64,000 nt of DNA from Clostridia bacterium. GTDB lineage: Bacteria > Bacillota > Clostridia > TANB77 > CAG-508. The notes under the pieces are model-generated. The model ran no database searches and was not told the origin of the DNA. It saw only the letters and a program-made list of their open reading frames with translations. Both the position numbers and the translations under genes were made by a program. This document shows, one piece after another, positions 35,149 through 42,898 of this stretch. The stretch covers positions 12,727 to 76,726 of the forward strand of contig CAAGEF010000115.1 of assembly GCA_900768805.1 (NCBI GenBank), written 5' to 3'. The stretch's first letter is position 1, and each line of letters begins with the position of its first letter.

Positions 35149-35829
35149 TTATAAAAATTCTTTCAGACAAGTACCAAGAATATTATCAATAAAGGTAAGT
35201 TTCTGAATAGTAGGATAATTTTCATGCTTAATCATAGATAGAGCAGTAGTTTTAATAACTTCTTTTACTACATTAGGTGCTTTTGTAAGAAGCTCTTCGA
35301 ATTTACTATCCGGTAAATCAAAAAACTCTTCTGGATATTCAGTACCTAAGAAATACTTATATGTATCTCCCAAATCCCTACGCCACTGATAACATAAATC
35401 TGCATCTTCTATAATAATCTTAGGTTTAGTAATAAGGTCTGTTTTTCTAAGAGCTTGTAAATCTTTATATTTTAAATATTCAACATCACCATAATATTCC
35501 CAAGAATATACTGTTTGTTTATCAGCTCCAACCGTTACTAATTCCCAAGGAGTTACACTTCTGCATGGGATTTCATCATCAGGCTTAAAAGTTTTACTAC
35601 TGATTCTTATATCTGATACTTTTTCCGTTTTATCATTTTTAATATTATTATTTGTAACTTCATTTTTTTCTGTTTCTGTTGAAATAACAAAATTTGCTTT
35701 AGCTATTTCAATCATTTCATCTGTCACTATTTGCATGTGACTTGATACTTTAAAACCTTTTTCTTTCAAAAAAGTAATTAAATCTTTATTTGTTATTCCT
35801 AATTCTTTTGATAAGTCATTAACTTTCAT
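35149..35829 (-). CDS. Protein with IF2 N-terminal-like domain
   Basis: A 226-residue protein from ATG 35829 (AAAGGAGAAAAAGGAAAAT before it); an upstream in-frame start at 35880 lies in the terminator hairpin, so I excluded it. Residues about 1-45 (MKVNDLSKELGITNKDLITF, then LKEKGFKVSSHMQIVTDEMI) match the small winged IF2-N domain found at the N-terminus of bacterial translation factor IF2. The rest is helical (DADLCYQWRRDLGDTYKYFLG...). The domain may bind nucleic acid or protein. Its role right after the major capsid gene is unknown. Confidence 0.6.
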   Translation of the reverse strand: MKVNDLSKELGITNKDLITFLKEKGFKVSSHMQIVTDEMIEIAKANFVISTETEKNEVTNNNIKNDKTEKVSDIRISSKTFKPDDEIPCRSVTPWELVTVGADKQTVYSWEYYGDVEYLKYKDLQALRKTDLITKPKIIIEDADLCYQWRRDLGDTYKYFLGTEYPEEFFDLPDSKFEELLTKAPNVVKEVIKTTALSMIKHENYPTIQKLTFIDNILGTCLKEFL

Positions 35830-35847
35830 ATTTTCCTTTTTCTCCTT

Positions 35848-35879
35848 TAAAAATGTGACGAGTATTAAAACTCGCCACA
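35848..35879 (-). terminator. Terminator after the major capsid gene
   Basis: Ten-base stem TGTGGCGAGT / ACTCGTCACA (35870-35879, 35854-35863) followed on the minus strand by TTTTTAAA. A recurrent motif copy lies between it and the capsid stop. Confidence 0.7.
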
Positions 35880-35896
35880 ATAATATTTTGAGTGTA

Positions 35897-35917
35897 ATTT
35901 TAATTATAATTAGTTTA
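35897..35917 (-). promoter_or_regulatory. Copy of the recurrent intergenic motif
   Basis: TAAACTAATTATAATTAAAA on the minus strand, three bases after the capsid stop and about 70 bases before the start at 35829. Confidence 0.6.
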
Positions 35918-35919
35918 AA

Positions 35920-37017
35920 TTATTTAATAATAATTTCACCAAATAATTCACTAATTACAATACCGATACCTTCTTTATATCTGATATCTGCTGTAGCAGT
36001 CATATCCATTGCAGTACCGTCAAAACCTGACTCTGTATAAACAACGTCACCCTCATTAACTCTCTTAATGAATTTTTCGCCATTAACAGGTAAAATAAAG
36101 ATTTTCTTGTTGTCTGCTTCAGAAAATACACTGTCACGAGTACCAGCCTTGTTTACTCTAGAAAGAGCAAGGCACTCATAACCTTCCCAATTACCAAGCA
36201 AACCATTCTGCTGTTTTTCGTTCTTCATTGCGTCAGAGAACATATTATAATTAATAGTACTCTGTAACTTCTGAATAGCAGTTCTAGTACCAACTAAAAG
36301 TACATCCTTACCAGTAACAGCCTTTACAGCCTCAATCTTATCAATAATTTTATCCTTAGTAGCTTCTGTTACATCTGTTTCAATCTTCATATCAGTTGGA
36401 AGTGACTGATCAGCAGACATAAATGCTGTATAAAGAGCACTATAACGATACTCTTCAATAGACTTGTACATCTTATCTACAAGAGTAGCGAAATCAATCT
36501 TTCCTAACTGGAAAAGTTCAAAATCTGTATATACACGAATAACATACCAAGATGTTTCAATAGTATAAGACTTACCTGGCTTAACAGACTGTCTCAAAAT
36601 GTCATGATGATTTCCTGAGAACTTAGATACCTGTAACAAAGAATTATCTTCAACATAAAACTCGTTCTTATCACCATCTGCAAGATTAACTTCTTCAACA
36701 TACTCCATAAAACGAGCGTTAGCAGCATTCCATCCTGACTGCATCTTATCTACGATTACATCTTCAATAAGTGAAGCAACCTCTACGCCATGTGCTCTCC
36801 AAGCTTGTCTACGTTTCATAGGTGTAGCTTCCTTGAAGTTAATTCCCATAATTCTATCAAACTGATTTCTGATAATAGTGCTTGTTTCCTCTTTTGAATA
36901 TTTATCATATACACCATGAGAAGCGTCTAAAGCAACTTCATTAAACTGAAGCATATTATCATAATTACTATCAAACTGTGCTATTGTATTAGCAGAAAAA
37001 TATGTAATATCTCTCAT
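35920..37017 (-). CDS. Major capsid protein
   Basis: A 365-residue protein, MRDITYFSANTIAQFDSNY, with the layout of an HK97-fold capsid: a helical N-arm with IRNQFDRIMGIN, an E-loop-like region (LADGDKNEFYVEDNSLLQVSKFSG), a spine helix region (KIDFATLVDKMYKSIEEYRYSAL) and a beta C-terminus (ESGFDGTAMDMTATADIRYKEGIGIV). It follows the decoration candidate and the protease/scaffold gene, the canonical head gene order. Codons are richer in G/C than the neighbours, as in other strongly expressed proteins here. AAAGGAGG site. Confidence 0.85.
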   Translation of the reverse strand: MRDITYFSANTIAQFDSNYDNMLQFNEVALDASHGVYDKYSKEETSTIIRNQFDRIMGINFKEATPMKRRQAWRAHGVEVASLIEDVIVDKMQSGWNAANARFMEYVEEVNLADGDKNEFYVEDNSLLQVSKFSGNHHDILRQSVKPGKSYTIETSWYVIRVYTDFELFQLGKIDFATLVDKMYKSIEEYRYSALYTAFMSADQSLPTDMKIETDVTEATKDKIIDKIEAVKAVTGKDVLLVGTRTAIQKLQSTINYNMFSDAMKNEKQQNGLLGNWEGYECLALSRVNKAGTRDSVFSEADNKKIFILPVNGEKFIKRVNEGDVVYTESGFDGTAMDMTATADIRYKEGIGIVISELFGEIIIK

Positions 37018-37049
37018 TAATTAATTTCCTCCTTTTGTTTTATTTATAA

Positions 37050-37610
37050 TTAAGCAACATTCTTATTCTGAAGAACCTGAACACGTACAATTGTGTAGAA
37101 TGTTCCTACTGAAATGCTATGAACTTTACCGATAAAACCATAAGCAGAAGCATCAGGAGCTTCAGTCTGTACTGTATAAGCACCATTACCATCTGGTACT
37201 ACATAAGCATTTACTTTTACTTCTTCTTCATTGGTAAACTGATAACTAGCAACGCCAAAAATATCTTCTTCTACTAACTCGTAAGATTTAACTGGATTAC
37301 CAGCAATATTTACATAGTTGTATTCCTGGCTCTGCTGTTTTGTAAAAGCGTCCTTAATTAAAGCAGGAGCACCAGTAATAGCTACTTTATCTGTAACTTT
37401 TGCTACAGTAGCTGCAACTTCCTGTAAGCCATTACCTGTAAAATCACCAATCTTAATAAGTACACCATTATCAACTTCGATTTCTTTTCCTTTAGAATCT
37501 TTTACTAAAGCATCATAAATATGACCTGTCTGACTTGCCTTAATACGGCTTGATTCAAAAATTCCATGAAGCTTTGCTTCAATTGCTTTTAAATTTGTAA
37601 AAATAGCCAT
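37050..37610 (-). CDS. Head decoration or head fibre protein candidate
   Basis: A 186-residue protein with hydrophobic/beta pattern (VDNGVLIKIGDFTGNGLQEVAATVAKVTDKVAI) and the phrase TFYTIVRVQVLQNKNVA at the end. Its size and its place between the scaffold/protease gene and the major capsid protein fit a decoration protein. AAGGAGG site. Codons are again relatively GC-rich. Confidence 0.6.
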   Translation of the reverse strand: MAIFTNLKAIEAKLHGIFESSRIKASQTGHIYDALVKDSKGKEIEVDNGVLIKIGDFTGNGLQEVAATVAKVTDKVAITGAPALIKDAFTKQQSQEYNYVNIAGNPVKSYELVEEDIFGVASYQFTNEEEVKVNAYVVPDGNGAYTVQTEAPDASAYGFIGKVHSISVGTFYTIVRVQVLQNKNVA

Positions 37611-37654
37611 GTTATATCCTCCTTATTTTCATTTTTAAATCTGTTATTTTTACT

Positions 37655-37687
37655 AAATAAAAAAGACTATTTAAAAATAAATAGTCT
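37655..37687 (-). terminator. Terminator after the scaffold gene
   Basis: Stem AGACTATTT / AAATAGTCT (37679-37687, 37664-37672) followed on the minus strand by TTTTTTATTT. It lies between the motif copy (37700-37718) and the next start. Confidence 0.7.
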
Positions 37688-37699
37688 GCAAAGTTAATA

Positions 37700-37718
37700 T
37701 TTAATTTTAATTAGTTTA
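37700..37718 (-). promoter_or_regulatory. Copy of the recurrent intergenic motif
   Basis: TAAACTAATTAAAATTAAA on the minus strand. It overlaps the scaffold stop codon (37716) and lies about 90 bases before the decoration gene. Confidence 0.6.
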
Positions 37719-38666
37719 TTTGTTTTTATTAAGTAATCCATCTAAGAATGAATTATCTTTACTCTGTGAAGCAAAAGCAAAAGTAGTATGTTTCTTTTCC
37801 TCTGTCTTCTTTTCTGAATTTTCTTTTTTAAAAGAAAAAGTTTTGGTAGTCTTTACAAGCTTACCTAAAGCAGCATCAGCCTTTTCAGTAAGTTCTTCTT
37901 TACTGAATTTCTTAACTGTTTCTTTTTCCATTAAAGCTTTAAATTCATCTGTATCAAGATAATCTGTATAAGCCTCATCTTCAAATACAGTCATTTTATC
38001 AGCTATTTCATCAGCTTCCTTATAAGAATTTAATTCTGTCTGAATAGAAGAGTAATTAGTACGCATATCATTAAGCTGTGCAAATTCTGAATCTGTAAGT
38101 AATTCTTCATGAAGGGTATATCTTTCACCGTCAAGAGCAACAGTATTATCTTCATTCTTTACATACTTCTGACCATAAATTTTGTTATTAAACCATCCCT
38201 GGAATACAAAATAGTCATCAAATACTGCACGAATATTATACCATTCATTGTCTAATTCTTCATATTGACCAAGTAGATTATAAAGACCATATTTAATATC
38301 TTCATGTGATAGTGTAAATGATACAGAGAATTTCTTACCATCAACTTCAAAAGACTTTTCAATAGTTTCAAAAGTATCAGTCTCAATATTCTCATTTGAA
38401 TTTATTTCATTATTATTTGAAGTTGTATTATCTGTAGAAGAATTATTTTCTTCATCAGTATTCTCAGTATTTTCATTATTTTCGCTATTCTCAGTATTTT
38501 CAACATTATTTGTATTATCAGAAGTTGATTCTGTATTAGAAGATTCCTCTTCTCCAAATAATTCAGCGAATTTTACTTCTAATTCTTCATCTGTTAATCC
38601 TTCAACATCAAAAGTAATATCTTCAGCAGTTTTATTATATTTTGTTAATAATTCATTAAATTTCAT
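37716..38666 (-). CDS. Nested scaffold protein (internal start candidate)
   Basis: An in-frame ATG at 38666 (MKFNELLTKYNKTAED) is preceded by a strong AAGGAGG (38680-38686) 13 bases upstream, inside the protease gene. Translation from it would give a separate 316-residue scaffold starting exactly at the boundary between the protease and the acidic domain. Overlapping protease/scaffold pairs are known in lambda-like phages (C and Nu3). Confidence 0.55.
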   Translation of the reverse strand: MKFNELLTKYNKTAEDITFDVEGLTDEELEVKFAELFGEEESSNTESTSDNTNNVENTENSENNENTENTDEENNSSTDNTTSNNNEINSNENIETDTFETIEKSFEVDGKKFSVSFTLSHEDIKYGLYNLLGQYEELDNEWYNIRAVFDDYFVFQGWFNNKIYGQKYVKNEDNTVALDGERYTLHEELLTDSEFAQLNDMRTNYSSIQTELNSYKEADEIADKMTVFEDEAYTDYLDTDEFKALMEKETVKKFSKEELTEKADAALGKLVKTTKTFSFKKENSEKKTEEKKHTTFAFASQSKDNSFLDGLLNKNK

Positions 38667-39488
38667 ATTTTCGTTTTTTCCTCCTTCCTTAAATTCTGTT
38701 TGTTTTATATTGAAATTAGAAAGTGTGTTATTCAGATTCTCTAATGCTTCAATTAATTTTAAATTTGTATCAGTAGACAAATTAGAAAACATAGAATTAT
38801 TTTGTTTAAAATCTTTTAACGTGATATTGCTACCATACATTCCTTCCTCAATGGGCTTTTCTGTATATCTATCTTTACCTAAAATTGTAATACCTGAAAA
38901 ATAGAAACGATTTATAATCATTTCTCTATCTTTAGGATTATAACTATAATCTAACAAAGCAAGCTCAACACTTACTTTTGATTCTTTTTTTTCTTTAAGT
39001 ATTTGTGCAGCTCTTGTATATTCTTCAAAAATAATTCCATCTACTTCAAGATATGTTTTGTCTTTATCTTTATCATAAATTAAATGTGCATTTCCAGATT
39101 CAGGAATACATCCAACAGGAATTTCTTCATATTCGATTTCACCTTCATCATTAACAAACATTTCATGACCAGCAAAGTCATAGCTACCGTCTGAAAGTTG
39201 ATGAATAAAGCCTAAAATGGGTCGATTATAAATAGAAGATTTTGCTTCTTCCATTACAGACTGTTCAATGTTTGAATGATTACGATTAGTTCCAATATGA
39301 CAGCTCTTTAAGTGAGTCTTTAACAGAGAAATCTCTGGATCATAATCTTCTTCAGAAAATGTCATTGTTGCTTCTAACTGTACAACTACTGGCACATTAT
39401 TATTCTTTTCAGCACTGTATGTAATAATATTTTTATGATTTGAATAATAGTCACATAAATCATCAAGAGTTAATAATTTGTTTTTCAT
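37716..39488 (-). CDS. Prohead protease-scaffold fusion protein
   Basis: A 590-residue protein. The N-terminal about 240 residues look like a capsid maturation protease (YNRPILGFIHQL, DFAGHEMFVND, GNAHLIYDKDK, then SKVSVELALLDYSY and FYFSGITILGKD), of the kind that stands before the major capsid gene in many siphophages. The rest is low-complexity acidic sequence (NTESTSDNTNNVENTENSEN), then coiled coil and a Lys-rich tail, typical of scaffolding. Ribosome-binding site AAGGAGG. The catalytic residues cannot be fixed by eye; His near GHEM and Ser near SVEL are candidates. Confidence 0.75.
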   Translation of the reverse strand: MKNKLLTLDDLCDYYSNHKNIITYSAEKNNNVPVVVQLEATMTFSEEDYDPEISLLKTHLKSCHIGTNRNHSNIEQSVMEEAKSSIYNRPILGFIHQLSDGSYDFAGHEMFVNDEGEIEYEEIPVGCIPESGNAHLIYDKDKDKTYLEVDGIIFEEYTRAAQILKEKKESKVSVELALLDYSYNPKDREMIINRFYFSGITILGKDRYTEKPIEEGMYGSNITLKDFKQNNSMFSNLSTDTNLKLIEALENLNNTLSNFNIKQTEFKEGGKNENMKFNELLTKYNKTAEDITFDVEGLTDEELEVKFAELFGEEESSNTESTSDNTNNVENTENSENNENTENTDEENNSSTDNTTSNNNEINSNENIETDTFETIEKSFEVDGKKFSVSFTLSHEDIKYGLYNLLGQYEELDNEWYNIRAVFDDYFVFQGWFNNKIYGQKYVKNEDNTVALDGERYTLHEELLTDSEFAQLNDMRTNYSSIQTELNSYKEADEIADKMTVFEDEAYTDYLDTDEFKALMEKETVKKFSKEELTEKADAALGKLVKTTKTFSFKKENSEKKTEEKKHTTFAFASQSKDNSFLDGLLNKNK

Positions 39489-39535
39489 TTTTCCGTTTCT
39501 TCCTCCTTCCTTTTATATTTAAAATTTTTTAGCAA

Positions 39536-39561
39536 TAAAAAATCCTCTTAAAAGAAGAGGA
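39536..39561 (-). terminator. Terminator before the scaffold gene
   Basis: Seven-base stem TCCTCTT / AAGAGGA followed on the minus strand by TTTTTTATTGC. It lies after the motif copy at 39581-39596. Confidence 0.6.
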
Positions 39562-39580
39562 GAATTTTATATCAATATTT

Positions 39581-39596
39581 AATTTTAATTAGTATA
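39581..39596 (-). promoter_or_regulatory. Copy of the recurrent intergenic motif
   Basis: TATACTAATTAAAATT on the minus strand (A to T change near the start), about 93 bases upstream of the scaffold/protease start and 17 bases after the 58-residue gene. Confidence 0.5.
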
Positions 39597-39612
39597 AAAT
39601 GAGTATTTTATG

Positions 39613-39789
39613 TTAAATGCATAATACATTAGTATATACACATTTATTTTTATCATTTTTATCAAATATAACTTTTCCATTATTGATAAAACAAAAAGTA
39701 GAAGAGTGAGGTTCTGTTAATTCTGTATAACCTAATTTTCGTAAATGTTCTGCTGTTTCAGAATCACTAGTCTTTATAAAGTTATTCAT
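39613..39789 (-). CDS. 58-residue conserved-looking phage protein
   Basis: Starts MNNFIKTSDSETAEHLRKLG and ends KCVYTNVLCI. The pattern (KTSDxETAExLRKLGYTEL, an F-x-FINNGK part, then TNxLCI) is one I associate with small proteins next to portal genes in clostridial phages. AAAGGAGAAAAT site before the ATG at 39789. It lies between the portal and the scaffold/protease, so it belongs to the head module. Too short for standard ORF cut-offs. Confidence 0.7.
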   Translation of the reverse strand: MNNFIKTSDSETAEHLRKLGYTELTEPHSSTFCFINNGKVIFDKNDKNKCVYTNVLCI

Positions 39790-39818
39790 TATTTATATTT
39801 TCTCCTTTTAATCATACT

Positions 39819-41366
39819 TTATTCAGTTCCATTTTTATTTTTATCACGAGTATTTACGCCTTCTTCTGTTAATTCGTCATCTTTTTTCTTAGGAGCACCA
39901 GTAGAATTTGCTGTTTTTCCTGATTGCGTATAACTTGAAGTTAAAGGAACTAACCATTGATTAATATTAAGAACTGTTGCATTGAATTTTACATCATTAA
40001 TTACTTCATATGGTGTCTTTCCAGTTACGCACACAAAATAATCAATTGGATTGCCGCCCAAAGTAGCCATATCTTTCATCATATTAGTATATGACTCTCT
40101 ATTGTACCAAGAGATTTGATGGAATCTAAATTTATAACCCTCTGATATATTATTTTTTATATAATAATTCATCCATGATTCAATTCTTGTCACAAATATC
40201 CATATTGTACTAAGATCATTTTCAATAGCATGACCTAAACCAACACTATTAGTACTTGCACCACCTGCAACAACTAATTGTGACATACCTGCATTATTAA
40301 ATAAATTGTTCATAGATTGTGCAAGTTTATCTATATTATCTGTATTATTTGATTTGTTAAATTCTACAGTGTCTATTTCCATTGGACTATATGCAACACC
40401 AACTAATTCAGGAACTACTTGTTCAAGTAATTCATTAAAAGTTTTTGCCAAATCAAGACTAATTGCAAAATCATCTACATCTTCAGTATTTTTCATTAAT
40501 GGAATTTTACTTACTAATAAAATATAATTTTCCAATTCTGTTCTATCTGCTAATAATTGCTCTAAATCAAGTAAATCTAATAATTCAACAAAAATACCAC
40601 TTAAGAAAGGTAATGGCATATCAAATTCATCATCAGTTCCGGCAATAACACATAAAGTTCTTTCAGGTGTCAAACGAAACCATTGAAAATCATTTCCACC
40701 AGTTTTATATTCATTATAGCCATCAACAAAACATTGATCCCATACGCCTACACCATCTTCATTAATACCTTTAACAAAGTCTTTATTATTTCCTTTGTCA
40801 AAATATGCTGCATTAAAATAAACAATCCATTCACCTTCAGGAGTTTTTCCATAAATACGACAATATTGAACATCTAAAGGCATAAAGAAAGAATTACCAT
40901 CTTCACCATCATAAAAGAAACCTACATATATACCATCTCTTATAACATTGGCAATAACGTTATAAAATTCTTTTTGCATTTGTATTCCATTTAATCTTTT
41001 AAGAACTGTTTCATAATTTTTTAAAGATTTGTTTGCATTAATCGTTTTTGAAAGCTCATTCATTTGAGTAACAGAATAAAGAAAGAGAGGAGCAGTACTA
41101 TAATAATATATCATTTTTTTATATATCATAGAATTACGTACTAAAAAACGTGATACTTCTCTAATTGTATCAATATTAGCACTTGGAGAAGCTAAATATT
41201 GTTGAATTAAAGATTTTGTATACTGCATGAAAGTACGATTACTATTTTTATTAACATTCCTTTGTAATAATTCTTGAATTTTTGAAAAATTCATTTTAAA
41301 TGCACGTTCTCGTTTTAATTTATAATCGTCTTTTTCATTTTTTGTTATCATTTTGGTTTCTGACAT
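39819..41366 (-). CDS. Portal protein
   Basis: A 515-residue protein from ATG 41366 (MSETKMITKNEKDDYKLK), which is preceded by AAAGGAGG. A TTG seven codons before lies inside that site. The position immediately after terminase, the length, and motifs such as IDTIREVSRFLVRNSMIYKKMIYYYSTAPLFLYSV (N-terminal domain) and SMNNLFNNAGMSQLV (clip/stem region) support a portal. It forms the dodecameric ring for DNA entry. No catalytic motif is expected. Confidence 0.8.
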   Translation of the reverse strand: MSETKMITKNEKDDYKLKRERAFKMNFSKIQELLQRNVNKNSNRTFMQYTKSLIQQYLASPSANIDTIREVSRFLVRNSMIYKKMIYYYSTAPLFLYSVTQMNELSKTINANKSLKNYETVLKRLNGIQMQKEFYNVIANVIRDGIYVGFFYDGEDGNSFFMPLDVQYCRIYGKTPEGEWIVYFNAAYFDKGNNKDFVKGINEDGVGVWDQCFVDGYNEYKTGGNDFQWFRLTPERTLCVIAGTDDEFDMPLPFLSGIFVELLDLLDLEQLLADRTELENYILLVSKIPLMKNTEDVDDFAISLDLAKTFNELLEQVVPELVGVAYSPMEIDTVEFNKSNNTDNIDKLAQSMNNLFNNAGMSQLVVAGGASTNSVGLGHAIENDLSTIWIFVTRIESWMNYYIKNNISEGYKFRFHQISWYNRESYTNMMKDMATLGGNPIDYFVCVTGKTPYEVINDVKFNATVLNINQWLVPLTSSYTQSGKTANSTGAPKKKDDELTEEGVNTRDKNKNGTE

Positions 41367-41407
41367 TTTTCTTCCTCCTTTCTTCAAAAAATCAATTTAT
41401 GTATTGC

Positions 41408-41425
41408 GTTTTAATTTTGATTAGT
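41408..41425 (-). promoter_or_regulatory. Copy of the recurrent intergenic motif
   Basis: TACTAATCAAAATTAAAA on the minus strand, seven bases after the terminase stop and 42 bases before the portal start. Confidence 0.6.
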
Positions 41426-41431
41426 ATATAA

Positions 41432-42898
41432 TTAAGAAAAACGTGTTGCTTTCTTTGGAGCACGTATTTTGAAAATTTGATTATAATTTGTCTCTTGTTT
41501 TTTTGGGCGTTTCATAAGTTCTTTTCTACGTTCACACATAAGGGCATAAGAAGCAAGGCAACAAGTGTAAGCTCTATCATCATGCATTTTATTAGCCTTT
41601 TCAGCAGTTAATTCAAAAGAGTCTTTACCAGATTCACGTTTTTTACGAACCATATTAACTAATTCTTCTTTTAAAGCGTCTATATTAGTTAAGGCTATTT
41701 TATCTTGCCAATCTAATTTTATCATTTTGGTCTTTACTGATTGAACTTGTTGCATTTCTTCTTCAAGTTTACTTGCCAAGATTTCTTCCGGAATTTTTTC
41801 TTTTTTTAATTTAGCAATTATTTTTTCTCGCTCTTGTGATAATTTCTTTTCATCAATATCAAAAATAGTTAAATAATCCTTACCATCATAAGAAGAGGTA
41901 AAAGAAATTTTATTTTGATTCATAAGTTCAATCATAGCTTCATACATTTCTGACTTATACATGGTTGGTGAAATTAATTTTACCTTATCTACAGCATTAG
42001 GAAATTTCTTAATATATTCAGCAGAATATTCTTTATCAATTAATCCTCTATGTGTACTGCCAGATTTATCAGTCCAATCTGACATGAGATAATCAGCAAT
42101 ATTTACACCGCCACCACCTGAACCAGCGTCAATATAAATACCAATAATATTTCCATAAGCATCTGCACCCCCATTATAATCTAAAATAACTTGTTTTAAA
42201 TATTCTATTTGGTCAGGAGTTTGCATAGGTGATTTTATTTTTTTACCAACATCTATTAAATTAATACAATTGACAAGTCTCATTCGTTTATCGATTGAAC
42301 CGTCAAGTTCTTTATAATCATATATTTCTCCTACTAAAATAACAGAATTGTCTCGACTTCTAGCTGGGTCATAACAAATTACAAACTTTTTGTCACCAGT
42401 ATCATTATAAAGAAGAGGTTTCCTTATTTCTTCATTTCTAGTAATAACTCCTCTTTTAATAATTGCATTTTCACCAGCTTCAGTTGTAAATTGACAATAA
42501 TATTCTCTTCTTGCTTTTTCTGGATTAGTTCTCATTTCTGATTCTACAGTGGAACGAGATAGAAGAGGAGCAATTAATTCTCCATGCATTGTAGGTTTAA
42601 ATGCTAATTCACAATCAATATGTAATACGCAATAATCTGGATCTCCCATAATTTGTTTTTTTGCAAAGTCTTTATATAAAGCAAAAAATTTTGTGTCTGT
42701 ACTAGAAGCGGAGCTAATATATATTTTTTGATAAGGCATATCAGCAGGAAAACATCTTTGTCTAATAGGATCAATAGATTTTCCACTTGCGTCTTTACCC
42801 GTTTTCATGCTTCTGTTAACAGCAGCAAAAGCACTATATACGTTCATCATTTCTTCAGATAAAAAACCACTCTCATCAAAAACGACACTTCCACGAAA
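41432..42898 (-). CDS. Terminase large subunit, exon 2 (488 residues)
   Basis: Starts after the intron with FRGSVVFDESGFLSEEMMN, where VVFDE is the Walker B motif. Later FVICYDPARSRDNS (first acidic residue of the RuvC-like nuclease), GIYIDAGSGGGG and HDDRAYTCCLA (third) provide the metal-binding aspartates. Ends KKATRFS. The in-frame ATG at 42901 is intron sequence plus the exon start and is not the natural start. Together with exon 1 the protein has 682 residues. It packages DNA: ATP hydrolysis moves DNA into the head and the nuclease cuts at the end of packaging. Confidence 0.88.
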   Translation of the reverse strand, partial: FRGSVVFDESGFLSEEMMNVYSAFAAVNRSMKTGKDASGKSIDPIRQRCFPADMPYQKIYISSASSTDTKFFALYKDFAKKQIMGDPDYCVLHIDCELAFKPTMHGELIAPLLSRSTVESEMRTNPEKARREYYCQFTTEAGENAIIKRGVITRNEEIRKPLLYNDTGDKKFVICYDPARSRDNSVILVGEIYDYKELDGSIDKRMRLVNCINLIDVGKKIKSPMQTPDQIEYLKQVILDYNGGADAYGNIIGIYIDAGSGGGGVNIADYLMSDWTDKSGSTHRGLIDKEYSAEYIKKFPNAVDKVKLISPTMYKSEMYEAMIELMNQNKISFTSSYDGKDYLTIFDIDEKKLSQEREKIIAKLKKEKIPEEILASKLEEEMQQVQSVKTKMIKLDWQDKIALTNIDALKEELVNMVRKKRESGKDSFELTAEKANKMHDDRAYTCCLASYALMCERRKELMKRPKKQETNYNQIFKIRAPKKATRFS

